From Novispirillum itersonii subsp. itersonii ATCC 12639 (lineage in GTDB: Bacteria > Pseudomonadota > Alphaproteobacteria > Rhodospirillales > Rhodospirillaceae): a DNA stretch of 64,000 bases. The notes under the pieces are model-generated. The model made no database searches and had not been told where the DNA came from. It was given only the letters and a program-made list of their open reading frames with translations. Below, piece after piece: positions 1 through 9,250 of this stretch. The stretch covers positions 81,536-145,535 of the forward strand of contig NZ_KB907346.1 in NCBI RefSeq assembly GCF_000381985.1, written 5' to 3'. A program made the translations under genes and the position numbers. The number at the start of each line of letters is the position of its first letter. Position 1 is the stretch's first letter.

Positions 1-455
1 GTTTCTTCGGTGGAGATCGCAAACTTGGTGCGGTCAATCAGGGTCTGAAGATCAGACGCCGCCAGCGTGAAGGTATGGGTCGGATCCCCGGCCCCCAGAT
101 TGGGGAAATCCTCAACCGGCAGACACGGCAGGGCGAAGCGGGACCGGCCGGACCGCAGAGTCATCTGCGCATCCCCGGGGGTCTGCGACAGTTCGACCTG
201 CGCACCGTCCGGCAGCTTGCGGATAATATCGTACAGGGTATGCGCCGGGGCAGTGATCGCCCCGTCAACCGTCACATCGGCAGTCACCGTCTCAACGATC
301 GCCAGATCCAGATCGGTGGCACTCAGGGCCAGACCGCCATCACGGGCTTCCAGCTTCACGTTGGACAGAATGGGGATGGTATTCCGGCGTTCAACCACAC
401 TCTGGACGTGGCCAAGGGCCTTGAGAAGCGTACTGCGCTCGATGGTCAGTTTCAC
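1..455 (-). CDS. dnaN: DNA polymerase III beta clamp, N-terminal part (partial)
   Basis: This is the sliding clamp that tethers the replicative polymerase to DNA. Only the first 151 codons are present; the gene runs off the left edge. The start is a GTG at 455, giving MKLTIERSTLLKALGHVQSV, the usual start of DnaN, followed by ERRNTIPILSNV and a DLDLAI segment typical of clamp domain 1. It lies just downstream of dnaA in the same direction, the classical dnaA-dnaN order. Recognition is by motif and context and is quite secure, although the C-terminal two thirds cannot be checked. Confidence 0.95.
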   Translation of the reverse strand, partial: MKLTIERSTLLKALGHVQSVVERRNTIPILSNVKLEARDGGLALSATDLDLAIVETVTADVTVDGAITAPAHTLYDIIRKLPDGAQVELSQTPGDAQMTLRSGRSRFALPCLPVEDFPNLGAGDPTHTFTLAASDLQTLIDRTKFAISTEE

Positions 456-623
456 GGTCGCGCTCTCACCTGTTGTGAGCGCCCGCTCGGTCCGTCGGGG
501 GAGCCCCAGAACAGCCGCCGCGGGGCGGGTTAAACCAACCGGCCGGGGGCCGGATTCCGCATGGCAAAAAAGCCGGAGGGACGGGCGCGGAAGTATAGCA
601 TAAGGCCCGTCGCCTCAAAGGAA

Positions 624-667
624 ATTTGCCCATCTCCGGAAGGGGTGCCCCCCGGAAACGGGCAAAT
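624..667 (-). terminator. Long imperfect hairpin between dnaA and dnaN
   Basis: Outer arms ATTTGCCC (624-631) and GGGCAAAT (660-667) are perfectly complementary, and an inner TCCGG/CCGGA pair extends the stem. It sits 20 bp after the dnaA stop, in the 232-bp space before dnaN. Only a short T run follows on the minus strand, so it could be a partial terminator or attenuator that sets the dnaA to dnaN ratio. The function is inferred. Confidence 0.45.
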
Positions 668-687
668 CCGATCGGAAAAGAGAAAAA

Positions 688-2244
688 TCAGCTTTCCAGC
701 ATCCGGCGCAGCAGATCAACATCCTCGGCAAAGGCGGGATCCCCCTGCCGCAGTTCGTCAATCTTACGCACGGCATGCATCACCGTGGTGTGATCACGAC
801 CGCCGAACTTGCGGCCGATTTCCGGCAGGGAGCGGCTGGTCAGCTGCTTTGCCAGATACATCGCCACCTGACGCGGCCGGGCTACCGACCGGGACCGGCG
901 GGCAGAGTGCATATCCGACAGCTTGATCTGGAAGTGCTCGGCCACCTTTTTCTGGATCTCCTCAATGGTGATCCGGCGGTCGTTGGCCCGCAGCAGATCC
1001 CGCAGCACATCCTGCGTGGTTTCCAGCGTCAGATCACGGCCAACCAGCTGGGCATGGGCCACCAGACGGGTCAGGGCCCCTTCCATTTCACGGACGTTGG
1101 ACGCGATTTTATGGGCGAGGAACTCCAGCACCTTTTCCGGCACCGCCACCCCCATCCGTTCAGCCTTGGCGGCAAGAATGCCCAGCCGCAGCTCGTAGGT
1201 GGTGGGATGAATGTCCGCGACCAGACCCGAGGCCAGGCGCGAGCGCAGACGGTCGCCGATGTCTTCCAGATCCGCCGGTGACTTATCGGCGGAAATCACG
1301 ATCTGGCGCCCCTGATCGATCAGGGCGTTGAAGGTGTGGAAAAACTCTTCCTGCGTCGAATCCTTGCCCGAGATGAACTGGACGTCATCAATCATCAGCA
1401 CATCGACAGAGCGGAAGCTTTCCTTGAACGCCATCGTATCCTTGTACCGCAGCGCCTTGACGAAGCTGTACATGAACTTTTCCGCCGACAGATAGATCAC
1501 CCGGCGGTGCGGGTGGCGGTCACGGATGGCGTGGGCAATGGCATGCATCAGGTGGGTTTTACCCAACCCGACCCCACCGTACAGGAACAGGGGGTTGAAC
1601 GACGGACGTTCCGAGTCGGCAACCCGCTGTGCCGCCGCATAGGCGAACTCGTTCGGCTTGCCGGTTACAAAATTATCAAAGGTATAGCGCGGATCCAGCG
1701 GCGCGGACAGATCGTCAAAGCTGCCTGCGGCCAGCGGCTGCGCCGGCATGGCGGTCAGCAGGGACGGCTGCACCGGGCGCTCCAGTTCAGCCGAAGACGC
1801 CGCCGAAACGGTCAGCACCGGCGTCGCCGGGGCCTCAGCCGCCGGAGTCGCCGCAGACGGGCGCCGGGCCGTTGCCGGACGGCGGGCCGGGGTCTCCACC
1901 GGGGCAGGGGCGGAACTGGCCACCCCCCGCACCGCCGGGGCCGGGCGCGAGGCTGCGGCGGCATCCACCACCACCTGCACCGTCCGGATCTGCGGATTCT
2001 CGCCCGACCACAGGGCGCGGATGCGCTCCGCGAAATGGGTGAGGATCCAGTCGCGCATGAAACGGGTCGGCACGGCCAGCTGAACCTGCGTTCCGCTGAC
2101 AGTCCCCAGACGCATCGGCTTCACCCAGCTGGTGAACGCCGTATCACCGATCTCCTGCCGCAGGCGGGCCTGCACAGATTCCCAGTGAAGAATGGTCTGT
2201 TCGGTCACTCCACCCTCGTCCAAGCGTGCTTCTGCAGTTGCCAT
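688..2244 (-). CDS. dnaA: Chromosomal replication initiator protein DnaA
   Basis: DnaA is the AAA+ protein that binds DnaA boxes and opens the origin. The protein shows an N-terminal interaction domain (ILHWESVQARLRQEIGD), a long low-complexity Ala/Pro linker near residues 110-185, a Walker A motif GGVGLGKTHLMHA near residue 225, a Walker B motif LMIDDVQFI near residue 283, and the C-terminal DNA-binding signature GGRDHTTVMHAVRKI near residue 480. I chose ATG 2244 (518 aa) over the upstream start at 2349, because the extra 35 residues are unlike DnaA and a GGAG lies 12 bp before 2244. It lies downstream of rpsT and upstream of dnaN. Confidence 0.97.
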   Translation of the reverse strand: MATAEARLDEGGVTEQTILHWESVQARLRQEIGDTAFTSWVKPMRLGTVSGTQVQLAVPTRFMRDWILTHFAERIRALWSGENPQIRTVQVVVDAAAASRPAPAVRGVASSAPAPVETPARRPATARRPSAATPAAEAPATPVLTVSAASSAELERPVQPSLLTAMPAQPLAAGSFDDLSAPLDPRYTFDNFVTGKPNEFAYAAAQRVADSERPSFNPLFLYGGVGLGKTHLMHAIAHAIRDRHPHRRVIYLSAEKFMYSFVKALRYKDTMAFKESFRSVDVLMIDDVQFISGKDSTQEEFFHTFNALIDQGRQIVISADKSPADLEDIGDRLRSRLASGLVADIHPTTYELRLGILAAKAERMGVAVPEKVLEFLAHKIASNVREMEGALTRLVAHAQLVGRDLTLETTQDVLRDLLRANDRRITIEEIQKKVAEHFQIKLSDMHSARRSRSVARPRQVAMYLAKQLTSRSLPEIGRKFGGRDHTTVMHAVRKIDELRQGDPAFAEDVDLLRRMLES

Positions 2245-2659
2245 CGAGTCGTTCGTCTCCGCAGGGATGATCCTGCGGCTCCTCAGGTTATCAGGGGCAA
2301 GCCGCCCCGTGTCTATGTCACCCAGCACCGCCCGCCCCATGGTGGGCACGGAAGGCGCTGACCCTGCGTCGTAGGGTGCAGAAGGCCTCTCCGGTCCACG
2401 GCCCTCGCCGCAGTCCGGAGGAAACAGTCTGCATCATCCGAGTATTCCCGGCCTGCAGCCGACACACCCCGGGATCGCTGCGATCCCCGGCGCTGTGGCT
2501 GTCGTGGCCCGTTTTCCTCGCCCTGAACAGTCAGACCGCTTTTCCTGCGGCCCCCCTGTCCCCCGACGTCCCTCCATCCCGGTCCCGCAGAGACAACAAA
2601 CCCCTGCGCGGGTCCTATGGACCTGCGTGCGCAAAGATCAGATTGTCCGGTGAACCCCG

Positions 2660-2890
2660 GGGGGAGGTCGTTATCCGAAGGCGACTTTATCCACAAAGGA
2701 GAAAAACTGACAACAAGATCGAAAGGAGAACATTGCAAGTTTTTCTCTTGACGCGATTCGGTCAAAAACACGTCTTGACGTTATTTTTCAATACGTTAGG
2801 CAAATCCGATTCTGCGCGGGAGTCGGCTCTCGAGTCGCAACCGCCATCGGCCTGGACATAACCTTATCCACAAAAACGAACATAAACGCG
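2660..2890. other. Candidate oriC / dnaA control region with two DnaA boxes
   Basis: The roughly 900-bp gap between rpsT and dnaA contains two perfect DnaA boxes, TTATCCACA, at 2687-2695 and 2864-2872. The stretch between them includes a locally AT-rich segment at about 2735-2815 with two TTGACG motifs. A near match, ATATCCACA, is at 3535-3543 upstream of rpsT. This fits either a replication origin with an unwinding element or dnaA autoregulation. Many alphaproteobacterial origins lie elsewhere (near hemE), so origin status is inferred. The flanks at 2245-2660 and 2940-3134 show no credible gene. Confidence 0.5.
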
Positions 2891-2906
2891 CATATCGAAA
2901 ATGCAA

Positions 2907-2937
2907 AACGGCCACCACCGGAAAGGTGGCAGCCGTT
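2907..2937 (-). terminator. Hairpin with T tract downstream of rpsT
   Basis: Arms GCCACC (2911-2916) and GGTGGC (2925-2930) enclose an 8-nt loop. AACG/CGTT extend the stem with a small bulge. On the minus strand the stem is followed by TTTT and then an AT-rich stretch, the layout of an intrinsic terminator for the rpsT transcript. It would also insulate the dnaA control region. Confidence 0.5.
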
Positions 2938-3134
2938 CTGTTCTTTTATCCCGTTACCGGGAATCATCGCGACGGCAGATCAGGGCGAACCTGTCTGCTG
3001 TCTCTCCGGGATCTCTCACCTGTCATGCATAAGCACGGCACGGCAGGATCACCTCGGCGGTCCGGTCATTGTCTGACCTGCCGAAGACCGCAGAGAACTC
3101 CTGTCGCGATGACGGAAGATCCTGCGCAGCGACC

Positions 3135-3154
3135 GGTGCCTGAGATCAGGCACC
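3135..3154. repeat. Perfect 9-bp inverted repeat just after rpsT
   Basis: GGTGCCTGA and TCAGGCACC are separated by 2 bp, 15 bp beyond the rpsT stop codon. There is no T tract after it on the minus strand. It may stabilise the 3' end of the rpsT mRNA rather than end transcription. Confidence 0.4.
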
Positions 3155-3169
3155 AGCAGCAGAGATGGC

Positions 3170-3436
3170 TTAGGCAGCCATCGACTTCAGGCGGGCGTTC
3201 AGACGGGAAACCTTGCGGGACATGGTGTTCTTGTGGAACACGCCCTTCTGGGCACCGCGCATCATTTCCGGCTGAGCCACCTTGAAAGCGGCGTCGGCAG
3301 CGGACTTATCGCCAGCGGCGATGGCCAGCTCGACCTTCTTCACGAAGGTGCGGATGCGGCTCTTACGAGCGTGGTTGATGGCGAAACGGCGGGCGTTGCG
3401 GCGAATGCGCTTCTGGGCCGACTTATGATGAGCCAT
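3170..3436 (-). CDS. rpsT: 30S ribosomal protein bS20
   Basis: This is a small basic ribosomal protein that binds 16S rRNA early in 30S assembly. The 88-aa product [20 protein letters not shown]... is typical of bS20 in length and sequence, with a very basic N-terminal half. I chose ATG 3436; an in-frame extension to 3517 would read through the promoter. It stands as its own unit with a good sigma70-type promoter upstream and a hairpin and T tract downstream, next to dnaA as in many alphaproteobacteria. Confidence 0.96.
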   Translation of the reverse strand: MAHHKSAQKRIRRNARRFAINHARKSRIRTFVKKVELAIAAGDKSAADAAFKVAQPEMMRGAQKGVFHKNTMSRKVSRLNARLKSMAA

Positions 3437-3488
3437 TTCCTGACTTTCCGTATAAATAGAAACTGTGGTCGCTGTGCGAAGAGGCGGC

Positions 3489-3517
3489 TTTATAAGGAAT
3501 ATCCGCCCCTGCGTCAA
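3489..3517 (-). promoter_or_regulatory. Sigma70-like promoter of rpsT
   Basis: On the minus strand there is TTGACG (3517-3512), a 17-bp spacer, and TATAAA (3494-3489). This is very close to the -35/-10 consensus and lies about 50 bp before the rpsT start codon. Strong promoters of this form suit a ribosomal protein gene. No transcript data are available. Confidence 0.7.
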
Positions 3518-3670
3518 CGCTTAACCGAACCGGGATATCCACAGCGGGACAAAACGGCCCGGAATTGAAGAAAACCAGAGCCTGAGCCGAAGAGAATCCC
3601 CGGACCAGACTCCGCAGATACCCTCCGACGGGAACGACTCCGCCCCCACCGGACAGGCAAACCGTCGCGG

Positions 3671-4447
3671 TTATCGGTGACGGAAGTTCGGCTGACGCTT
3701 TTCAACGAAAGCGGCCATGCCTTCCTTCTGATCTTCGGTGGCGAAGGTGGAATGGAACACCCGGCGCTCGAACAGCAGGCCTTCCCGCAGGGTGGCCTCG
3801 TAGGAGCGGTTAACCGACTCCTTGACCATCATCACCACCGGGCGGGACATGGAGGCGATCCGGGCCGCAGTCTTCAGCGCGTCATCCAGCAGATCGGCCA
3901 GCGGCACGATGCGGGAAACAAGACCGGCCCGTTCAGCTTCCTCGGCGGTCATCTGACGGCCGGTCAGGCACATTTCCATGGACTTGGACTTGCCGACGAA
4001 ACGGGTCAGGCGCTGGGTGCCACCGGCCCCCGGCATGGTGCCGATGGTGATTTCCGGCTGACCGAAGCGGGCATTGTCGGCAGCAATGATGAAGTCGCAC
4101 ATCATCGCCACTTCACAGCCCCCGCCCAGCGCATACCCGGCGACAGCGGCGATCACCGGCTTGCGGCAGGTGGTGATCCGTTCCCAGCCGTTGGTGATGA
4201 AGTCTTCCATGTACACATCCATGTAAGACTTGCCCGACATTTCCTTGATGTCAGCCCCGGCGGCGAACGCCTTTTCAGAGCCGGTCAGCACGATGGCGCC
4301 GATCTCCGGGTCTGCCTCGAACGCATCAAGCGCCTGACCCAGTTCACGGATCAGCGGGGTGCACAGGGCATTCAGGGCCTTGGGACGGTTCAGGGTGATC
4401 AGACCGACGGCCCCCCGGGTTTCGACCAGAATATTCTCATACGCCAT
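3671..4447 (-). CDS. Enoyl-CoA hydratase
   Basis: This crotonase-fold enzyme hydrates trans-2-enoyl-CoA to 3-hydroxyacyl-CoA in beta-oxidation or a related pathway. The 258-aa product has the hallmarks: [12 protein letters not shown] near the start, the oxyanion-hole segment [11 protein letters not shown] (residues about 60-70), [15 protein letters not shown] with catalytic-type acidic residues, [17 protein letters not shown], and a C-terminal trimerisation helix ending in FVEKRQPNF. The start is at [12 protein letters not shown]; upstream codons are low-quality Pro/Gly/Arg. It sits between mutM and rpsT. The exact acyl substrate cannot be told from sequence. Confidence 0.92.
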   Translation of the reverse strand: MAYENILVETRGAVGLITLNRPKALNALCTPLIRELGQALDAFEADPEIGAIVLTGSEKAFAAGADIKEMSGKSYMDVYMEDFITNGWERITTCRKPVIAAVAGYALGGGCEVAMMCDFIIAADNARFGQPEITIGTMPGAGGTQRLTRFVGKSKSMEMCLTGRQMTAEEAERAGLVSRIVPLADLLDDALKTAARIASMSRPVVMMVKESVNRSYEATLREGLLFERRVFHSTFATEDQKEGMAAFVEKRQPNFRHR

Positions 4448-4596
4448 TGGACGTTTGCTCCCTGCTTGGGCGTGTGCCCGGCCCGGAAGCCGCCCGTGCG
4501 GCCCCGTCCGGGCTCCCTTCAACCGGTCTGCCCGCCTCCCCCCGCATCGGGTGGGGACCGGTGGAACAGGCCGGACGTATCGGCGCAGAGCCTACC

Positions 4597-5445
4597 TCAG
4601 CGCTGCCGTGCCGCACAGTAAAATGTTGACCGCCCGCCCTGAACAAGACGTTGAATTCCCCCGGTTTCCGTTACGTCACAGGTACAGTCCGGGCAGGGGG
4701 AACCGGCCCGGTCATAGACGGCAAAACGGTGCTGAAAATAGCCCAGCTCGCCGGTCACCTGCAGGTGATCCCGCAGGGAAGACCCCCCGGAATCAATGGC
4801 TTCCTGCAGAACCGCCTTCACGGCGGCGGTCAGGGTCCGGGTTTCGGCCCGGGTGATCTCACGGGCCGGGCGCCGGGGATCAATCGCGCTGCGGTACAAA
4901 GCTTCCGAGGCATAGATATTGCCGATTCCCGCCACCACGGACTGATCCAGCAGCGCGACTTTGACCGGAGTCGCCCGCCGGGCGAAGGCGCGGTCAAGCA
5001 CGCCGCTGTCAAAGTCTGCCGACAGCGGCTCCGGCCCCATCGAGGCCAGCAGCGGGTGATCCGCCAGTTCATTGCCCGATGTCAGCGTCATCACCCCGAA
5101 CCGGCGGGGATCACGGTACGTCAGCAGATGGCCTGTGTCCGTGATCAGACGGACATGATCATGCCTGCCGGTCTCCGGCACCGGGGATCCGGCGGGGGTG
5201 ATCGTCCATGATCCGCTCATCCCCAGATGCCCCAGAACGCACATGCCGTCATCCAGAGACCACACATAATATTTACCCCGCCGCCAGACCCGCAGCACCC
5301 GACGCCCGGTCAGCCGGTCCGCGAAGCGTTCAGGGAAGGGCTGGCGCAGCCCGGCCCGCCGGATGTCCACGGTGGTCAGCACCTGCCCCTCCAGAGCCGG
5401 GGCCAGCCCACGGCAGACGGTTTCAACTTCAGGCAACTCTGGCAT
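4597..5445 (-). CDS. mutM: Formamidopyrimidine-DNA glycosylase with altered zinc finger
   Basis: This base-excision repair enzyme removes 8-oxoguanine and formamidopyrimidines using an N-terminal proline and a beta-elimination lyase activity. The 282-aa product begins MPELPEVETVCRGL, with Pro2 and Glu3 as required, and has the H2TH region VVAGIGNIYASEALYRS. The C-terminal zinc finger is unusual. The end reads CPDCTCD ... STFYCAARQR, so the usual last CxxC pair has Arg in place of the final Cys, and the spacing of the first pair is shifted. It is divergent from ubiE across a 196-bp gap that must hold both promoters. Confidence 0.95.
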   Translation of the reverse strand: MPELPEVETVCRGLAPALEGQVLTTVDIRRAGLRQPFPERFADRLTGRRVLRVWRRGKYYVWSLDDGMCVLGHLGMSGSWTITPAGSPVPETGRHDHVRLITDTGHLLTYRDPRRFGVMTLTSGNELADHPLLASMGPEPLSADFDSGVLDRAFARRATPVKVALLDQSVVAGIGNIYASEALYRSAIDPRRPAREITRAETRTLTAAVKAVLQEAIDSGGSSLRDHLQVTGELGYFQHRFAVYDRAGSPCPDCTCDVTETGGIQRLVQGGRSTFYCAARQR

Positions 5446-5641
5446 GGCGGAACACTCCTGACCGGTCAGACTCGGGATCTCTCTGCTGGGGATGCCACGG
5501 CGGCCCTTCGGAAAAAACCATAAAAGTGTACCCCCGCCCCCCTGCCGCCAGTCTGGTCATCCCGGCAGGCTTGGGCTATCGTGCGGCCCGCATCCGTTTT
5601 CCGTCTTCCGCCCCCGGCGCAGACCCTGAAGGCAGCCCCTC

Positions 5642-6427
5642 ATGTCCGACACGTCGTTCCGCCCTGAAGAACCCACCACCCACTTCGGCTTTCGCACCGT
5701 CCGCGAGGCCGACAAGCAAGGCATGGTGCGGCAGGTGTTCGATTCGGTGGCGTCGAAATACGACCTGATGAACGACGTGATGAGCATGGGCGTTCACCGC
5801 ATCTGGAAGGATGTGTTCGTCCAGATGGCGGACCCCCGCCCCGGCCAGCAGTTTCTGGATGTCGGCGGCGGCACCGGCGATATCGCCTTCCGTATTCTCG
5901 ACAAAGTGCGCCGCCCGGCCTCGGATCTGGGCGGGTCTCAGGTCACGGTCTGCGACATCAATACCGAAATGCTGAAGGTCGGCCGGGACCGCGCCATTGA
6001 TCAGGGGCGCCTTGCCGGGCTGGACTGGGTGACCGGCAATGCCGAGACCCTGCCGTTCCCCGATGCCTCTTTCGATCTCTACACCATCGCCTTCTGCCTG
6101 CGGAACGTCACCCGCATTGACGCCGCCCTCGCCGAAGCCCGACGGGTGCTGAAGCCGGGCGGGCGCTTCCTGTGCCTTGAATTTTCCAAGGTACAGGTTC
6201 CGGGCCTTGATGCCCTGTACGACCTCTATTCTTTCCAGATCCTGCCGCGCATGGGGCAGCTGGTTGCCGGGGACCGCGACTCCTATCAGTACCTCGCCGA
6301 AAGCATCCGCCAGTTCCCGCCACAGCAGGAGCTGGCACGGCGGATTGAAGCGGCTGGGCTGAAGCGGGCCAGCGTCCGCAATCTGTCCGGCGGGATTGCC
6401 GCCATCCATTCGGCCTGGCGGGTGTAA
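5642..6427 (+). CDS. ubiE: Ubiquinone/menaquinone biosynthesis C-methyltransferase UbiE
   Basis: This is a SAM-dependent C-methyltransferase of quinone synthesis. The 261-aa protein has the family start FGFRTVREADKQGMVRQVFD, SVASKYDLMNDVMSMGVHR, the SAM-binding motif FLDVGGGTGDIAF near residue 75, FPDASFDLYTIAFCLRNVTR, and the C-terminal LSGGIAAIHSAWRV. The length is normal for the family. It is 5 bp upstream of ubiB in the same direction, a standard ubiquinone operon, and divergent from mutM. Confidence 0.96.
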   Translation: MSDTSFRPEEPTTHFGFRTVREADKQGMVRQVFDSVASKYDLMNDVMSMGVHRIWKDVFVQMADPRPGQQFLDVGGGTGDIAFRILDKVRRPASDLGGSQVTVCDINTEMLKVGRDRAIDQGRLAGLDWVTGNAETLPFPDASFDLYTIAFCLRNVTRIDAALAEARRVLKPGGRFLCLEFSKVQVPGLDALYDLYSFQILPRMGQLVAGDRDSYQYLAESIRQFPPQQELARRIEAAGLKRASVRNLSGGIAAIHSAWRV

Positions 6428-6432
6428 CCGCG

Positions 6433-7980
6433 ATGGCCGGAACCCTGCGGACCCTGTCGCGCCTGCTGCGGATCACCCGTGTGCTCGGCCGCCACGATGC
6501 CCTGTTTCTGCTGGAAGACGTCCCGGTCGCCAGCACACTGGTCACCCTGACCCGGCGCATCTTCCGCCGCACCGAAGACGGGCGGCCCGGCCAGCGGCTG
6601 GCCCGCGCCCTGATCGAGCTTGGCCCGACCTTCATCAAGCTGGGACAGGCCCTGTCCACCCGGCCCGATCTGGTCGGTGACGAGGTAGCAGCCGATCTGG
6701 CCGACCTGCAGGATAAACTCCAGCCTTTTCCGTTCGCACAGGTCCGCGAAATCATTGAGGCGGAGTTCGGCTGCCCGCTGGAGGACCTGTACCAAAGCTT
6801 TGATGAAACCCCGGTTGCCGCCGCCTCCATCGCACAGGTGCATTTTGCCGTCACCGTCGATGGTCAGCCGGTGGCGGTCAAGGTGTTGCGCCCGGGCATC
6901 GAAAAAGCCATCGCCGATGATGTCGAGATGTTCCGCTGGCTGGCCCGCACGGCCGAGCGCCTGCACCCGGATGCCCGCCGCTTCCGCCCGGTGGAAAGTG
7001 TCGCCACCTTCGAGGAATCGGTGACGCTGGAAATGGATCTGCGGTTTGAAGCCGCCTCTGCGGCCGAACTCGCTGACAACTTTGCCGATGACCCGACCTT
7101 CCGGGTGCCGTCAATTGACTGGGTGCGCACCGGCCAGCGGGTGATGACGCAGGAACGGATCGCCGGTCTGTCCCTTGATGAACGGGACCGGATCATCGAA
7201 ATGGGGCTAAATCCCAACGAAGTTCTGGGCCATGCGGCGCAGGCCTTCTTCAACATGGTGTTCCGGGATGGTTTCTTCCATGCCGACCTGCATCCCGGCA
7301 ACCTGTTCGTTGATGCCAAGGGCGTCATCATCGCCGTCGATTTCGGCATCATGGGCCGGGTTAACGAAAGTGACCGCCGGGCGCTGGGGGAAATGCTGCT
7401 GGGCTTTCTGACCCGCGATTACCGCCGGGTGGCTGAAGTACAGTTCCGGGCCGGATGGGTCCCCGCCGATCAGTCCATTGAAGCCTTTACGCAGGCTGCC
7501 CGCTCAATCGCAGAGCCGATTTTCGGCCGACCGATCGAGGAAATCTCGATGGCCCGGGTGTTGAGCCAGCTGTTCGAGATCACCCGGCGCTTTGACATTC
7601 CGGCCCAACCGCAGCTGCTGCTGCTGGAAAAGTCGATGCTGCTGGCCGAAGGGGTCGGGCGGACACTGGCCCCCGACCAGAACATGTGGGAAATGACCTA
7701 CCCGCTGATCGAAGACTGGATGCGCACCACCTTCGGGCCGGAAGCGCGGATCCGCAATGCCGCCCTTGGCCTTGCCCGCTCTGCCGAACGGCTGCCCGCT
7801 ATCTTTGAATATGCTGACAAGGCCGCTGCCATGATCAGCTCCGGCGGCCTCAGACTGCACCCCGACACAGTGAAAGCGCTGGCAACCCAGCGCCCGGCAG
7901 CCCGGAAGCGAACCCTGCTGATGCAGGGGCTGCCGTGGATTCTGGTCGGGATCCTGGGCACCCTGCTGTATCTGCGCTGA
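6433..7980 (+). CDS. ubiB: Ubiquinone biosynthesis protein UbiB (ABC1/ADCK atypical kinase)
   Basis: UbiB-type atypical kinase/ATPase needed for ubiquinone biosynthesis and associated with the inner membrane. The 515-aa protein carries the KxGQ-type signature in FIKLGQALSTRPDL, the Ala-rich loop AAASIAQVH, an invariant lysine in VAVKVLRPGIE, FHADLHPGNLF and the VDFGIMG metal-binding motif. The last 20 or so residues (LPWILVGILGTLLYLR) form a membrane segment. It is co-transcribed with ubiE, which lies only 5 bp upstream. Confidence 0.95.
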   Translation: MAGTLRTLSRLLRITRVLGRHDALFLLEDVPVASTLVTLTRRIFRRTEDGRPGQRLARALIELGPTFIKLGQALSTRPDLVGDEVAADLADLQDKLQPFPFAQVREIIEAEFGCPLEDLYQSFDETPVAAASIAQVHFAVTVDGQPVAVKVLRPGIEKAIADDVEMFRWLARTAERLHPDARRFRPVESVATFEESVTLEMDLRFEAASAAELADNFADDPTFRVPSIDWVRTGQRVMTQERIAGLSLDERDRIIEMGLNPNEVLGHAAQAFFNMVFRDGFFHADLHPGNLFVDAKGVIIAVDFGIMGRVNESDRRALGEMLLGFLTRDYRRVAEVQFRAGWVPADQSIEAFTQAARSIAEPIFGRPIEEISMARVLSQLFEITRRFDIPAQPQLLLLEKSMLLAEGVGRTLAPDQNMWEMTYPLIEDWMRTTFGPEARIRNAALGLARSAERLPAIFEYADKAAAMISSGGLRLHPDTVKALATQRPAARKRTLLMQGLPWILVGILGTLLYLR

Positions 7981-8091
7981 TGCGCCTATATCCATATACT
8001 TTTGGTGGATATCAGGTGTAGGTCATGCGGTCTCATCCAAAAGACCCATTTTCCCGCCCTGCCGGTTCGTGATCTGATGAAGGCCTGATAC

Positions 8092-8108
8092 AGGACGAAA
8101 ACCGTCCT
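8092..8108 (+). terminator. Short hairpin after ubiB
   Basis: AGGACG (8092-8097) and CGTCCT (8103-8108) enclose AAAAC and are followed by a weak pyrimidine run. A second inverted repeat, ATATCCA (7988-7994) and TGGATAT (8006-8012), lies right after the ubiB stop. Together these may end the ubiEB transcript before the next gene; the evidence is weak. Confidence 0.3.
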
Positions 8109-8192
8109 TCTCAAGCCGGGGGAAGCATCGTGGACAGGCGAACAGCAGGGCGGATTTCCTCCGGTGCCCTTCATGGTCTCCGGGGCCACTTT

Positions 8193-9233
8193 ATGCGCAG
8201 GATTCTGCGGCTTGTTCTGTTGCTGCTTCCCGTCTTCAGCGTCCTTCCGACCCCGGTTTCTGCCACGCCAGCCCCCTCCTCACCCACGCTGGAAGCCATC
8301 CGAGAACGGAACAGTGTCCGCTGTGCCGTTCAGGCGGCCTATGGCGGCTATGCCACTTTGGGAACAGATGGCGTCTGGCGGGGCTTTATGGTCGATTACT
8401 GCCGGGCGATTGCCGCTGCGGTTCTCGGCAATGCCGATCTGGCGGAAATCCTGCATACCGAATCGTCCCTGCGGTTTCAGGTGGTCTCAGGGCGGCAGGC
8501 CGATATCCTGCTCAGCGGGACCACAGTCACCATGGGCCGGGCCACCGCGATGGGCTTCAGTTTTCCCGGCATTTACCTGTACGACGGTCAGGGCTTTGTC
8601 ACCCACCGGGAAACCGGGATCACCGCCCTCTCCAGCGCAGGCACGGCAAGCATCTGCGCCATTGCCAACACCACCAGCATTCAGAACCTGCGGGAGTATA
8701 TCAACCGTACCGGATCGAAACTGACGCTGATTGAATCCAGTTCAGATGAAGGGGCATGGAGCAACTTCCTGAAACGGCGCTGTGATCTCTACACCAATGA
8801 TCGCCTTGGGTTGCGGGTCCGCGTCGGCACATCGCCACAGGGGCCGTCTGCCTACGTTCTCCTGCCTGACATCATTTCCCGCGAGCCGCTGGGACCGATG
8901 GTCCGGGGGGACGACCCCGTGTTCCACAGTCTGATCCAGTGGCTGCTCAATGGGCTGATCGCTGCCGAGGAGTTCGGGGTGACCCGTGCGACGGTCGCAA
9001 CCCTTCAGGCCGGGAACAACCATGATCTCAGCGTTCTTCTGGGCACCGGAGAGGACTATGCCGCCACCTTTGGCGTCGCCCCCGGCTGGCTGCACCGGGC
9101 AATCGCTGCCGTCGGCAACGCCGGGGAAATCTACGACCGGAATCTGGGTGCCCTGTCACCGTTGAAGATAGACCGCGGCCTGAACGATCTGTGGACCCGT
9201 GGCGGACTGATGTATCCGCTGCCCCTGCGTTGA
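8193..9233 (+). CDS. Periplasmic amino-acid-type substrate-binding protein
   Basis: A 346-aa exported protein of the polar amino-acid-binding (SBP_bac_3-like) fold. It starts with a clear signal peptide, MRRILRLVLLLLPVFSVLP, with probable cleavage after VSA. The mature part begins LEAIRERNSVRCAV, as in AapJ/BztA-type proteins, and contains WRGFMVDYCRAIAAAVLG, a DILLSGTT segment and the C-terminal SPLKIDRGLNDLWTRGGLMYPLP typical of that family. I preferred ATG 8193 to 8130 because of the signal peptide. No ABC permease or ATPase is nearby. The next gene is a sensor kinase 17 bp downstream, so this protein may serve in ligand sensing rather than transport; that is inference. Confidence 0.85.
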   Translation: MRRILRLVLLLLPVFSVLPTPVSATPAPSSPTLEAIRERNSVRCAVQAAYGGYATLGTDGVWRGFMVDYCRAIAAAVLGNADLAEILHTESSLRFQVVSGRQADILLSGTTVTMGRATAMGFSFPGIYLYDGQGFVTHRETGITALSSAGTASICAIANTTSIQNLREYINRTGSKLTLIESSSDEGAWSNFLKRRCDLYTNDRLGLRVRVGTSPQGPSAYVLLPDIISREPLGPMVRGDDPVFHSLIQWLLNGLIAAEEFGVTRATVATLQAGNNHDLSVLLGTGEDYAATFGVAPGWLHRAIAAVGNAGEIYDRNLGALSPLKIDRGLNDLWTRGGLMYPLPLR

Positions 9234-9250
9234 CCGCAGGACACCGGCCA

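Noticed and set aside
1336..2361. Plus-strand frame of 341 codons opposite dnaA
   Set aside because: It is the antisense shadow of dnaA in GC-rich DNA; the Arg/Gly/His-rich protein shows no domain.
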